Below are positions 1 through 11,229 of a stretch of DNA of 64,000 bases, one piece after another (positions within the stretch are counted from its first letter, which is position 1; every line of letters starts with the position of its first letter). The notes beneath the pieces are model-generated. The model did not search any database and was not told where the DNA came from. It saw only the letters and a list, made by a program, of their open reading frames with translations. Origin of the DNA: Manis javanica (Eukaryota > Chordata > Mammalia > Pholidota > Manidae); assembly GCF_040802235.1 (NCBI RefSeq), contig NC_133163.1, positions 66,754,001 to 66,818,000 of the forward strand, read 5' to 3'. A program made the translations under genes and the position numbers.

Positions 1-299
1 AAGAAAAGGGTACCAGGAACAGTACTTGTGTGTAGGTCAGTTTTATGATGGTAGATTAGAAATCTCCATTGCTCAAAAATCAGCAGACTAGTACCTACCT
101 TTTTAGTAATACTATTAGTATTATTTTAATTCCCCAAAAACATACTGTATTGCTTTTCTTTCCTGCCTGTTGGCCATGGTGGTGTGTCTGACTATGATCT
201 TAGGAAAGCCACCCTACTACCTGGGTTTTCACCCTTCTCATCTACAAAATGTTCCTCCTCCTTCATATTTTAATATGAGAATCATATGAGAGTGCATTT

Positions 300-525
300 G
301 AAAACACGGGGAATCAACTGTAAAGCATTCTTTCAAGATCATGGGTTGTAGTAATGACTCCATAGCATCTTACTATGCTGATAGTGACTGCAATGGGGCA
401 GGGGGTGAGGGCTTGACAATATGGGTGAATGTTAAAACCACAAGATTGTTCATGTGAAACCTTCATAAGATTGTATATCAATGGTATTTTAATTTTAAAA
501 AGTATCATGGATTGTAGCTATCTAT
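300..525 (+). mobile_element. L1 3'-UTR relic
   Basis: This resembles the 3' UTR of mammalian L1: a G-rich stretch, then the 'tgaaac..ataagattgtatatcaatggtattttaa' type ending and A-rich sequence. Related copies lie at about 1320-1565 and 33710-34080. It is diverged and 5'-truncated, and no coding part remains. The family call is by eye. Confidence 0.5.
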
Positions 526-554
526 CTAAATTAAGTCTTATTCAAAAGTCTCCA

Positions 555-725
555 TTAAAATGGCCTTAAGGCAGTTTTTACCAAACATGCCTGACTATAA
601 GAATCATCTGATGATAGTTATAAAATTCAGATCACTGGGGCTCACTGTAAAACTACTAAATTAGAATCTTCAGAGAAGGGACCTGAGACTTATTTTTAAC
701 GAGGGCCCATGTGACTCATGATCTC
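555..725. mobile_element. MER5-like hAT-Charlie relic
   Basis: The stretch contains phrases typical of the short non-autonomous MER5 elements, such as 'agaatcatctgatgatag' and a 'gacctgagacttattttt' block. Ends are degraded and no target duplication was found. Orientation is uncertain. Confidence 0.35.
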
Positions 726-1079
726 ACAAGTGGGAAGTTGTTCCCTGTCAATACCTGCTTACATGCAGCATGTCTGGAAACATCAGGAAAGCTTGCTGAT
801 AGTACCTGCCCTACACCCAACATGCGCACAAAAAAACCCAGAAGGTAATTAAGTGCCAAAAACAAAAAACCAGCAATGGGAATATATCAAAGTATAAAAT
901 AAATGTCCATGAATCTATTCTGATAAAATGATTAAATAAATAAATGGTGTAAAAAAGACAAATCTCCCATGTAGAAGAATTCCAAATCATTTATGCAGAT
1001 ATTCCACCCTTAAGTGTGTGTTGCAGGGCATAGAGATTTCCTTTCAAATGAAGGGGGAGGAAAAGAGACTCAATTTTTG

Positions 1080-2220
1080 GAGAAACCTTAAAACACTACC
1101 TCAGCCAGGTGATCAAATATCCACAAAAATAAATCACATTGATGGACTGTGCCCTTGATATGATGTGATGAGAAGGGTCCTCTTCTCTGTGGTCCTCTCC
1201 ACAAAAGCCCTAACTCCAGTCTAATCATGAGAAAAACATCAGACAAACCCAAAATGAAGAGTATCCTGTAAACAGCTGGCCAGTACTCTCTGAAACTATC
1301 AAGGTCATCAAAGTGTGAGGGAAGGGGAGGGGATAAAGGGGCACAGAAACTCTCAGTCATAGTATAAGTCAGTTACGGGGATAGTGGTGCAGTAGGGAGA
1401 ATAGAACCAATGATTCTGTAACATCTTCCTATGTTGACAGTAACTGCACTTGGCGGGATGGTGGAGAGATGATTTAATAATGTGGGTCACTATTGAACCA
1501 CTGTGTTGTGTATTTGAAACCAATAGAAGACTGTATTTCAGTAATACTTAAATTTTAAAATTAAAGATATAAATCAATGTTCTGATAAATTTGGAAAATG
1601 TTACTTTCCAAGTTTCCATTTTGGAAGTTCATTACAAACATGAGCATATTAAAATCCTAAAAAGACTTTTAAGAAAACAGTTTCATTTTGTTTAATCCAG
1701 ACTTCCCCAAAACTATCTGACCACAAGAGTTGTTTTTACAGAAAACATCTTAACTTGTATCTAATTCAGAATGCACCTTGGAAATGCTAAAATGCGAGAC
1801 ACGTTAACAGTTATCTCCTGGTAGCCTAATGATTATTTTTCCTTACATAGTCCTATTGCTTTCAAATAATCTGTGATAAGCATGTCAATTTTGTAATCAG
1901 AAAAAAAAAGTGTGAAAAACTGTCACAACCAAGAAGAGCCTAAGGAGATGAGATGACTGTGTAACTGGTATCCTGGACAGATGGGATCCTGGAACAGAAA
2001 AAAGGACAGTAGGTAAAAACTAAGGAAACCTGAATAAAGTATGAACTTTGATTAATTATATATTATAGTTATTTGTTCACTCACTAGTTGTGACAAATGT
2101 ATCATGCTAATGTAAGACATTAATGGTAGGCAAAACGGCATGGGGGGATGGCAACTCTGTACTAGCTTCACAGCTTTTCTGTAAACCTAAACTATTCTAA
2201 ATTTAAAAGTTTACTTAAAA
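1080..2220 (+). mobile_element. old L1 3' end, split by a second L1 fragment
   Basis: Two pieces, about 1080-1318 and 1907-2220, read as one L1MB-like 3' UTR. The left part carries 'ttgatatgatgtgatgagaa' and the right part 'ggatcctggaacagaaaaa' and 'gtaaaaactaaggaaa', in the expected order. The gap holds a separate L1 3' fragment. The 9-base word aaagtgtga occurs at 1310-1318 and 1907-1915, as expected of its target duplication. Confidence 0.55.
1319..1906 (+). mobile_element. L1 3'-UTR insertion nested in the older L1
   Basis: The insert begins with the G-rich 'ggggaggggataaaggggca' segment of an L1 3' UTR and ends in a run of A at about 1901-1909. Flanking copies of aaagtgtga support retroposition into the older L1. 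No open coding sequence remains. Confidence 0.5.
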
Positions 2221-2229
2221 AGGAAAAGA

Positions 2230-2355
2230 AACTCTGATTCAGAATGTATGGGGTAAGGTCTAATAATCTGCATTTTAACCAGCACCTGTTTCTCATCTTG
2301 CTTTTTGCTTCTGCTGGGTGGTCACAAGTCCATCCTTTGAGAAGCACCATCCTAA
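2230..2355 (+). mobile_element. MER5-like hAT-Charlie relic
   Basis: The order 'aaactctgattcagaatgta', 'taataatctgcattttaac' and 'tttgagaagcacca' matches the 3' half of MER5-type elements, which end in TTTGAGAACCACTG. The terminal inverted repeat is slightly decayed. Confidence 0.5.
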
Positions 2356-3139
2356 CTAAGGTCAGCTCCCAGTCTGGCCTTCAGCCTAAGCAAAACTAGC
2401 ATGAGGCCACATTACCTGGGCCTACAGTAAGTCTGCTGATTAACACTATAACAGGTATTTGCCAAGTAGGCCAGTTCAGCCTCTGTTCACCTGTGTTTCT
2501 GGGATTAGAAGAACAGGTAATTCTGTCTCTGGTCACCAGCAGGAAAAGGTGTGGTGGAAAACAAAGTAGGTGCTGGCTTCTATTTTGAGAGTAACGCCCA
2601 TCTTAATGAGTATCACAACACCTTAGTCACTTCCCTTTTGTTTATGCTGCTTCCTTTCCATGTCCCACATCCTTGGGCTCCATCCCGGGTAAAAGAAACC
2701 AGGTGCCAAGCACTACCCCACCAAGGGGCCGGCAAGGACGGCCACAGCAAGTCGTGTACCCTGGGCCCTTGTTACCGACAGTCATTTCTCCAATCCCAGC
2801 CCTCAACTCGTCACATTCCTAAGGCTTTCTGTCCTCCCTCACACCGATAACACCAGTGCCTGTCCTAGGTGAGAAGACTATAGCACTGACTTGGATTACA
2901 GCAGAGTTTAGATACATGATCATAAAGATCTAGGTAAACAGACTGATGAGCCCTACTAATTTATATGACTTTATTAAAAATTCAGTATCCAAAGGAGAAA
3001 ACTGGCAAGAAAAACAGGGCAGATCTCAGTCCTAGAAAGACAAAGGACACTAGGAGCTGAGTTCTTTTTAAGTCCCTGAAAATATTTAACCATGAATGTC
3101 AGGTGATATGATTTTTCATCACGTGGTCATTACCACTGG

Positions 3140-3142
<3 letters not shown>
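2356..3142. other. unassigned intergenic sequence
   Basis: No gene, recognisable repeat or regulatory cluster was identified. A 99-codon ORF at 2551-2850 has no recognisable motif and is treated as chance. Confidence 0.4.

Positions 3143-3194
<52 letters not shown>
3143..3194. repeat. (TG)26 microsatellite
   Basis: Twenty-six uninterrupted TG units, followed by an imperfect tail. The repetitive Cys-Val and Thr-His reading frames over it are artefacts. The length suggests it is polymorphic. Confidence 0.95.
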
Positions 3195-3196
<2 letters not shown>

Positions 3197-3627
3197 TGTG
3201 CGTGTGTCCACGTGGTACCTTTCTTTTCTTGCCAGAAGAACGATGTTTTTCTTCCTACCATACTCTCTAAAGACAGGGAAGTAATACACCCTTCTCTTTG
3301 GTGTTTGCACTGCTCAGTGTATTTCCACATATCCTGGAGCTGCGGTGCTGCTCAGCCCACCTCTACACAGAGGTCTCTTCATCTTCGCACAATCTGTGCT
3401 GTCTTAACTACTACTGCTGTTCCTCACTAAGTTTCCCTCCCCTTGATTCAATCTGTTCTGTTCAGAGTCTAGAAATAGAGACCTATTTTCACAACTGATT
3501 CATGATGACCTTGAGTGAGATTATGGCTAATTAGGAATTATCTGTGGAAAGCATTCCCTTGACCTCAAGAGACAGCCCTAACAGAAGCACAAGCACCACT
3601 CTGTGCCATGCGCTGTGAGAACCACAG

Positions 3628-3765
3628 TGAGAGAGCGCTGAGCTCTAGCACCAGTGGATCAGCATTCCAATCCCAGATCTCCCACTGACTGACTTTGTTA
3701 GCTTGGGCAAGTTGTCCTCTTGAGCCACAGTTGCTTCTCTGCAAATAGTTGAGCAAAGAGTGACT
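3628..3765 (+). mobile_element. MIR SINE relic
   Basis: The sequence has the MIR order: 'gagctctagca', 'cattccaatcccagatct', 'ccactgactgactttg..cttgggcaagttgtcctct', then 'tctctgcaaa'. It is an ancient tRNA-derived SINE, strongly diverged. Confidence 0.5.
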
Positions 3766-4950
3766 GACTATTCCAGTTTGCCTAGGATTCTCAGCTTTAG
3801 CACTGAAAGTGCTGTGTCCTGGGAAACTTCTCAGTACCAGGTAAACCAGGGTGGTTAGTTCACTCTTGGACAAGCTACCTGAAATCCTTTCTGGTTCTAG
3901 TACTTCTGGGTCTGAGACTCAGGTGCTTCTCAAGGCATGTTGTCTATGCCCTTTTTTGCGTGTGGACTGAGTCACAGACAGGGAGGGTGGTGTCTGTATG
4001 CCAAGAATTGGGCAGGCTTCCTGCCTCCCGACCTGTGATTCATAGGGGATGCTGCAGAGCATCATTCCTCACCTCTCTAGGGAGAAACGGTCAGCTGAGA
4101 ATGGTACACTCAGGCAAGAGACATCCTTGGGTTTCCCAGTGGGAAAGAAATTCGAAAACAATTGACTAATAAGAGGGATTTGTAGCAAATGTTGAGGCTG
4201 CCAGCATTCTTGCTAGTGAGCCAATGACCTTTTAAGCTGGTATGACTGACTAGCTTCTTGGCCATCATCCCAGTGAAGGTTCCTTTCCCAGTTTAGTATT
4301 CAAATCTCTCTTGGCAGTAAGGCTTTTAGCACCCTCAGGTGTAGACTTATTCCAGCATGAGATCACATGAAATCAACTTTGAAATAAAAAAAAAAAACAG
4401 CAAGTGACCCCCCCCCACCACTAACTGCTGGTATTGACAACTGAATCTGTTGTCCTTGTGACTGTCAAGAAAAGGACCACTGGACAACTTGAATCAGGAG
4501 GGAAGACAGCTGAACTCAAGGTTTTGAGTGGGTTTAACACACTGCAAGGGACTGTAGAGGCTGCCAGCTGGCACTAAGCTGTCTCTAAATAGAAATGCAG
4601 CTTGCTGCAGATTTATATTTAATTCAGAAGCAAACTTTGTAATCACATTGTACATTTTCTGTGTGCCTGACTACATTTCAGCTTTTTGCTTAAGATCAGC
4701 TTCTATTTCTATCTCACCTGATAGAATAAGTGTGACCCAATTTCCTTCTCAGTCATTCCTTCTTGAACCACTGGCTCCAAAACAGACCCAGTTATTGAGA
4801 GGTGATGGAATGTTTGTGGAGAAAATAAAAAAAGCTAGATTAACACAGCTATTTAAGGAACAAAATAACAAATCAAGGAACTTCTGTAACTCAGCAAATG
4901 AAGATAGCAGTTATGTAAAGTCTCTTACCTACCCTTAACCAATCAACAAT
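3766..4950. other. unassigned intergenic sequence
   Basis: Unique-looking AT-moderate sequence with short A and C homopolymers near 4386-4418. No gene, structured RNA or family-level repeat was recognised. Confidence 0.4.
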
Positions 4951-5012
4951 ACAGTAAAAATCAAGTTAAACTGGTTCAAATATACAGTAAAATCAAGTTA
5001 AACTGGTTTAAG
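4951..5012. repeat. 33-bp tandem duplication
   Basis: Two adjacent copies of a roughly 33-bp unit beginning acagtaaaa(a)tcaagttaa start at 4951 and 4984. They differ by one deleted A and by divergence at the end of the unit. Confidence 0.8.
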
Positions 5013-6391
5013 AAGTATGTGCTAAATAATATTTCCCTCTACCAAACTTACTCCTCCCCCCTATCCATGAGCTCTGCTTTAGTAGGGTTTAAGGCTATTT
5101 ACTAACAAAGGAGACTTTTAGCCACGAGTTCAGGAGTTAATTATGTGGAAACTAATTATGATTCAACTGAAAATTCCTGTTTACACATAATCAAGATAGT
5201 AGTGAAGGGAAAGACCGGCTCAATAAGGAGGCTCTGGGCATGCGACTCTAAATTCCTTCAGTTGAAGGGTATTATGTTACCTAATGGACTGTGAAGAATT
5301 GACAAGATATTTGCTGGTTGACCTAGTACACCCTGGTGGGTGGTCAGAGCTCTCATAATCGGCAAGATTGGGGCACCTGCCCTGTTCCCGGGCCTTGGAG
5401 TTTGTTACAGCCTCATCTGTGGGGTGGGAAGATGGGCCAGGGAGGGCTTTTGACGTCTTTAAATCCCACCTGGGAAGGAATTTCTGACCAAAGGCCAGAT
5501 GATACCAAAGTCTGATCCAGCCCCGAGGGTGTTGCCAGAATACCCGGACTGACGCGCAGCCTCGTGGTGCGCAGCCTCGTGGTGCCGGGGCCAGCACCGC
5601 CCACTCCAGAGATGCCCCTGGGGCGCCCACCACGCACCAGGGACACTCAGCACAAACTCTTCCCCACATCTTTTTCCTGTAAGAAGAGGAGTTCGTGGAT
5701 GTGGTAAGTTCATGGGAAAGGCTTGCCTTGTTTTCCATGGTGACGTTCTGTGTTTAAAACTGATTTCTGAGACTTGGTCATGGGGGGATCTGTCCACTGC
5801 CTCATCGTGGTCCTCTGAAAATAGCTTGTGTTTCCTTAAGTCATTCACACTGAGGTTAATTGGCACCCACTGCTTTGTTCCCCTCCAAATCGAATAGAAT
5901 TCTAAGGCACCATCTGTAAAGAGGAGAAAAGGCTAGGGTCATGGTCGCATTAAGTTCCCCCCAGAATAATATCACCCTGCTTTCTGGGCATAACGGAGCC
6001 TAATGTGGACACGGAATGCAGGCTGGGGGCAGGGTGCAGGTTTGTCCTGACTCTGCCTGGTGTGCCCTGGGCCCAAATACTCTGCCACAGCATGTACCCA
6101 GCTTCAAGCGCAAAAGCTTAGTGGTTCAGGCTCTGGTCCCAAAGAATACAAAACACAACATGACGGATCTACATTTTGCCTCCCAAATGGGGACACATTC
6201 TTCAGTGTGTTTCCACATCTTCCAGGAAAAATCAGGCATGTTGTGCCTTTTCTGCAGGTCAGCTATACAACCTGTTTGGTCTGCAGGATGTGCTGGGAAT
6301 CCTGTTCCTCTGGCAGACTAAACAGTCTCCAACTGCCTTTGGAAGTTGCAGCAACTGGACAGTACAAAGGTGAGTTTTAGCAATTAAGAAT
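5013..6391. other. unassigned sequence with a small CpG-rich patch
   Basis: Mostly unassigned. About 5510-5640 is richer in CpG than its surroundings and contains a perfect 15-bp tandem duplication (gcgcagcctcgtggt at 5554-5568 and 5569-5583). Overlapping minus-strand ORFs of 135 and 153 codons cross this patch, but they lack recognisable domains and are probably a by-product of its composition. Confidence 0.4.
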
Positions 6392-6400
6392 AAATAATCG
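6392..6400. repeat. left target-site duplication of composite retroposon
   Basis: The word aaataatcg lies immediately left of the composite element and recurs at 8491-8499, immediately after its poly(A) tail. Confidence 0.6.
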
Positions 6401-6660
6401 GATGGGCAGGGGGGGATAAGGGGGGGGAGAAGAAGGGGGGGTATTAAGATTAGCATGCATGGGGGGTAGGGAGAAAGGGGAGGGAGGGCTCTACAACACA
6501 GAGAGGACAAGTAGTGATTCTACATTTTGCTATGCTGATGGACAGTGACCGTAAGGTGGTTTTTAGGGTGGACCTGATATAGGGGAGAGCATAGTAAACA
6601 TAGTATTCTTCATGTAAGTGTAGATTAAAGATTTAAAAAAAAATAAGAAGAAAGAAAGAA
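6401..6660 (+). mobile_element. L1 3'-UTR-like head of the composite
   Basis: A G-rich stretch is followed by 'gaggacaagtagtgattcta', 'tgctgatggacagtgacc' and 'gtgtagattaaagat', the usual order in an L1 3' UTR, ending A-rich at about 6630-6658. It is in the same orientation as the retroviral part. Confidence 0.6.
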
Positions 6661-7289
6661 AAGGGGGATTACTCCTTGATAGGATAAAACAATTGCTAAA
6701 TCAAAGATTAATGCATGCTTTAAATATCCTTAATGTTGATCACTTAAAGGGTGTCAGATGATCAGCTATGGAGGTACTCTTTTCTGATAATATTCCTTTC
6801 TCTTAATAAAAATTAAAATTAAAAATTAAAAAAAAAAAAGCAGTCCCTGTGTGCTGACCTCCAATGAGTTCTACACAGTGGTATAGAGGGCATGTCAAAG
6901 TGTGGGCAAAGGGTCTGTTTGTTTCCATGCAGAAGATCAAGGCTTAGCTTGGCTACCCAGAAAATGAACTAAGATACGATATGAGAAGGAACTTCCGGCA
7001 TCAGCACTCTCTGGAGGACTCGTGCCGGGGGATGATCATCAAAAACCCTCCACAGGGATCTGGGCGATGCTGCAGTTGTGGCTGCGTTCACCCACCATTT
7101 CCTGGACTTGCCATTGGAATGAGGAGGGAGATGTCCAGGCTGGCATGTGCATACAGTGAGACAACAAATTTGACCAGATCTGTACTGTTGGAACTCAGTT
7201 AGGAGTTGGGAGGGTGGCAAGTTGTAGCACTCCAAAATCTTACGACTATAGACTATCTACGGTTAAAAGAACGTATGGGATGTGAACAG

Positions 7290-7525
7290 ATCCCAGAAAT
7301 GGGTTGCTTTAATTTGTCTGATTTCTCTCAGACTGTTCAAGTACAGTTGGACAATATCCATCATATCATAGACTAATTTTCACAAATGCCTAGGGTGCCT
7401 AAATGGTTTTCTTGGCTTCACTGGAGATGGCTGGTAATTATAGATTTGCTTTGTTTATGTCACCGTATTCCTATTATGTTAATATGTGTGCGCAAGTTAA
7501 TTAGTAGTTTAAAACCTATACATAC
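7290..7525 (+). pseudogene. possible retroviral env transmembrane remnant
   Basis: One + frame reads through a weak amphipathic stretch, then a Trp-rich hydrophobic segment (PKWFSWLHWRWLVIIDLLCL) like a retroviral membrane-proximal and membrane-spanning region, followed by a short basic tail and a stop. A stop codon interrupts the frame just upstream. Its position before a polypurine tract and an LTR-like block supports an env origin. The retroviral genus is not assigned. Confidence 0.4.
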
Positions 7526-8154
7526 TTAAGGTACTCTACAAGAAGATATGTCAAAGAAATAATCAATCCTCCCATGTTTTCTTCCATATGCTACCTCTAT
7601 AGCTTTTCTTCGTCCTTCGTAATTACAACCCTTAAATAGAATGCGTGCCTCATATCGAATTTACCGAGTATCATAATTCCTCCAGGTGGTAAAGATACCT
7701 CGAGACAAGTGCTGGGCATAGAAGCCACAGGGCATAAATCTGCAAAGAAGTAAAAAGCTAACCTTTTCAAACAATATGGCTTCTCTCTCACTTACCAACT
7801 TTACATTTCCCTGTATGGCCCTGGAAGATGACTGGTTAGCCAGAGACGGGTAAGATTCCTCAAGGGAGGAACAACCTAAGACAGGCACAGTCGCAGGGGG
7901 GCCATCAGGTGAGAAATTGGGGAACAACAGTGGTGAAGCTTAGAACCTCACCACCCCCCCTGTGTTGAGAGAAAGCTTCTGCATCCATGGATGTTTTATT
8001 GCCCCTTGTCTAGCTCAGATTAGCACATAGTCTACAGGCACACACCTGATCATCTACAATTGCTCTCTTACAACACTAAACTATGTTTTCTACCTTTATC
8101 TTGCATCTACTTACCACTTCAGCAGTTTATTAAAAATAAAAATAATAATAATAA

Positions 8155-8167
8155 TAAAGGGAGAAAT
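8155..8167 (+). other. retroviral polypurine tract
   Basis: A purine-only run ending aaagggagaaa directly precedes TGTGGGAT, a plausible LTR 5' end. In retroviruses this tract primes plus-strand synthesis, and it helps fix the LTR start at 8168. Confidence 0.55.
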
Positions 8168-8481
8168 GTGGGATCTACATATAAATCAAGTATAAAAATC
8201 AAACGAATATTTATATTCGTTTATAGTTCATAATGCGTGATCAGAACCAAAAGTTTCTGTGATGAATGCCCTTGTACTGTTCACCATGTAAGAACTTACT
8301 CACTATGTAAGAATTCATTCACTATGTAAGAACTTGTTCGTTATGCTTCAGAAGATTGGAGACCGATGAGAACTAGGCTTGAGATGGATTAATGATTGTG
8401 CATTGAGCATTGACCCCCCTATACAGAATTTTATTGTTGTTAACAACCATTTGATCAATAAATATGAGAGATGCTCTCTCA
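8168..8481 (+). mobile_element. 3'-LTR U3-R block ending at the polyadenylation site
   Basis: Starts with TG after the polypurine tract. It carries about three imperfect copies of a 20-bp unit (tcactatgtaagaactt type) at 8281-8347 and AATAAA at 8457-8462, then stops at the poly(A). The absence of U5 indicates that a processed transcript was inserted rather than a provirus. Confidence 0.55.
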
Positions 8482-8499
8482 AAAAAAAAAAATAATCGA

Positions 8500-9700
8500 T
8501 TAGGGGATTCTATGGATTGACCATTATGTCCTTTCCATTTTTAGGAACAAGCATAAATAAGACTTTTTAAAGGACTTTATTGTTCTTCTTTAATGTTATG
8601 ACTAAGAAAACATTCTCCTTTCCAAGTATGTCAACCTTTTCAAGGAATTGGGCTCCTCATATGTATTTCTTGGAATAGCCCTATATGGGGATGAGAAGAG
8701 ACTGGGTCCTCCTCCAGCAGTTCCTTCCGGTCCTAAGATGCAGACTGAATTTTCATTATAAAGGCGTAGGTTTAACAGTTTATCTTGGCTTTCCAGGCCT
8801 GGCCCTAGATGAGGTTGATACCTGCTAAGAACTAGATTACCATTTATGAACTCCTTTTTAAGGAAGGAATGAGGGTGACCAAGAAGGATGTCCACATGCC
8901 AAAGCACCCCTAGCTTGCAGAGAAGAACACACCCAACATTCATGGCATGAAGACCACCAGTCTATCAGGTCTCGAGGCTACTGAAGGAGCAGTTTGCCTG
9001 GAAACATTTCTATTAGTGCCCTACCACTAAGAGTAGCCAGAATCCCCATGAGTACCACCATCTGCCCCCTGAAGTTGTGCCTATCAGCCTGCATCGCAGC
9101 TGTCCTCAGAAGGGCAGGCCTGCTGGCAGGTCTGGGAGCGAATGACCTGGAGGGCAAGACTCGCCCAGGGGAAGACAGCAGAGACACTTAGGGATGGGTT
9201 GCTGGGTCAGCAACCTCATTCCAGTTTAGAGGCAGATATATGTGGTTGCAAACTTGGTCAGCCAACTCCGGTTAGAGGGAATTGATTTGTGGTGAATAAA
9301 TCTGCATCTAGAAAAACATTTTTTTAAAGTTTATCTTGACCTAAAGTACTTAGATTCATTTATCTATTTGTGCAAACCACTGTAATTATAAACCTAGAGA
9401 AACTTAAGAGTTGTGTTGTCTAATTTTCATTTATTTATATGTAAAGTTACTACTGTCCCTTCTAGAACTAACATTCTGTTTTCCATCACAGCATATTCTA
9501 TTCCTGTTAATACATTGCACTCTCTTTGTTTTTGTAGATTATATGTTGGTAGAGCTTGTTTGCAAACTGGATGATGGGAAAATTTTTTATTCAATTGTAA
9601 GAGCAAGGGTAAGGTTATGTCTTAGGGACCAGTGTAGACATTTGAGCATTATAATGCCCAGGGCCTTTTACCCATTCTCAGTACCTATGTATTTCAGTAT
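8500..9700. other. unassigned intergenic sequence
   Basis: No gene or repeat family recognised. ORFs at 8602-8943, 8994-9191 and 9411-9719 show no domain features and are regarded as chance. Confidence 0.4.
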
Positions 9701-10140
9701 TTATTGGTCACAATCTTAATATTAGGACTCCTACCTCTGGGTATGATAATTCTACTCTTGGGAATTTATCATAAGAAAATTCTTGGGAAATATCTTAAGG
9801 AAACAACTGAGAAAAACATATACCATGATTTAGTTATAGTAATCCAACATTTTGGAACAAATTCAAATATCCAATAGGATCATGGGTAAGGAAATTATAG
9901 TGTAAACAATGTGGAAAAATTAGGTAAACTTTAAAATTTACGTAGCATTTAAAATAATATATGTGTACACATTAAGCTAGATAAACAAATACAAAAATGT
10001 ATAGAGCCTGATCTTAATTATATAAAAAATGCAAAGCAAAATCCGGAAAGAAATGGAATTACATATTAACAGGATTGCCTCTATGTGGTAGAAAGAAAGG
10101 ACTATCAGCCAAGGTTCTTAGCTGCATTCAACACAAAACT
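9701..10140 (+). mobile_element. probable old L1/HAL1 fragment
   Basis: AT-rich sequence with L1-like phrases ('gggaatttatcataagaaaa', 'gcctgatcttaattatataa', 'ggaattacatattaacagga') reminiscent of the end of ORF2 and the 3' UTR of old L1. Highly diverged. Confidence 0.35.
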
Positions 10141-10653
10141 AAGCTTTTGTAAATGAAAAGAAAATGAAAGAAATAAGAAGGCTTTCATGGGTTCAACAAG
10201 TCAATAGGAAACAAATGCCAGACATAGAAGGCAGGCGGGAGTCAAGGCCTTCTGGAAGACTTAGGAGTAGGAAGCTGCTGAACATGACCGCGGCCAGCAC
10301 AATCAAACCTGCATGGGCCGCCTGTCTAGGGTTGCGGGGCGGGAATATGTCACTGGCTAGGCCAAGATCACAAACCTCACTGGCTGTGGAAGGGCTGAAG
10401 TTTAAGAGATGGAAGAGGTCCCCACCTAAGCATCCATCGTGGGAAACAGAGCATTACATCTCACCTATGTAATAAACAATGAAGCACTTCTCCCATATAG
10501 GAAGAGGAGTTGAAACTTGTCCACAACATTTATTTCCCTTTTTATGTTTTCAACACTTTACAAATCATCATTGAGGAACTTTTGTTATGTGTGCAATCTG
10601 ATAAAATAAACTACTATAATTTTTTTCTTCCTTATAACAAAGGGTAGTAGACT
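10141..10653. other. unassigned intergenic sequence
   Basis: Contains a 102-codon + strand ORF at 10164-10472 rich in Arg, Lys and Ser, without recognisable motifs. Nothing else could be assigned. Confidence 0.35.
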
Positions 10654-11229
10654 AATGTCACCCCAAAATATGACTCTAGGAGTTCAGAACATGCCACCCC
10701 AAAATATGCTGCTTGGCATATTAGTTACTTGGAGCTCTAGGCACTTGAAAAACAGCCAATGCAGGAAGAGGCTTTCTCTGAACTCCCCTTATCTCCCTAA
10801 AGACAGATTGTCCAAAAGGGGCTCGGTGGTCATAATCCCCTCCCAGGGAGTTCCATCAGCTAGGGAAGATGGACTCATCACAGGAAAGGAGACCCTAAGC
10901 TGGCTCCACCCCCAGACACACTTTATCACAAACTGTCACTCCTCCCATCTGTTCTTTTAAGGACCCATTCATCTTTCCTAAAAATAATTTACTCTCCCCT
11001 GAGAGGCCTACATCTCCCTCCCCTTTCCCTATTAAATTTGTATTTTGTGCTGAATTCTAAAATACCTCAGAAAGTTACTCATTTTTCTCTGGGTATCTCC
11101 CGTATGTACATGAGGTATACATGTTAATAAACTTCTGTTTACTTTTCTCTTGCTTGTTCATCTGTCCTTTATTACAGGGGTCAGCTATGAACTCAGAAGG
11201 ATAGAGGGAAAGTTATTTTCCTCTCCTAC
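10654..11229 (+). mobile_element. endogenous retrovirus LTR (probably solo)
   Basis: About 576 bp beginning TGTCACCCC and ending CTCCTACA, with AATAAA at 11136-11141 and a pyrimidine-rich downstream part. The first 50 bases hold a short internal duplication of the 'ccaccccaaaatatg' word. The 3' end resembles that of the LTR at about 18671-19186. A clear target duplication was not found. Confidence 0.55.

Larger units (their letters stand above)
6401..8490 (+). mobile_element. composite SVA-like retroposon (L1 3'-UTR head, ERV env/LTR body, poly(A))
   Basis: A roughly 2.1-kb unit bounded by a 9-bp direct repeat (aaataatcg, 6392-6400 and 8491-8499) and ending in poly(A). In order: an L1 3'-UTR-like G-rich segment (6401-6660), an AT-rich spacer ending in an A-rich tract (6661-6839), sequence with a possible retroviral env transmembrane remnant (around 7290-7520), a polypurine tract (8155-8167), and a 3'-LTR-like U3-R block (8168-8481). 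AATAAA lies at 8457-8462, 19 bases before the poly(A) starts, and U5 is absent. This is the expected end of a polyadenylated retroviral transcript mobilised by L1 machinery. It could instead be several independent insertions that happen to abut. Confidence 0.6.

Noticed and set aside
3096-3430. ORFs across the TG repeat (poly Cys-Val, poly Thr-His)
   Set aside because: They are translations of a dinucleotide microsatellite in several frames, with no non-repetitive domain.
5277-5866. Minus-strand ORFs of 135 and 153 codons
   Set aside because: They overlap each other in different frames over a CpG-rich patch, with no recognisable motif.
8281-8347. Spaced direct repeats as a CRISPR array
   Set aside because: There are only three imperfect 20-bp units with no unique spacers, inside an LTR of a eukaryotic retroelement.
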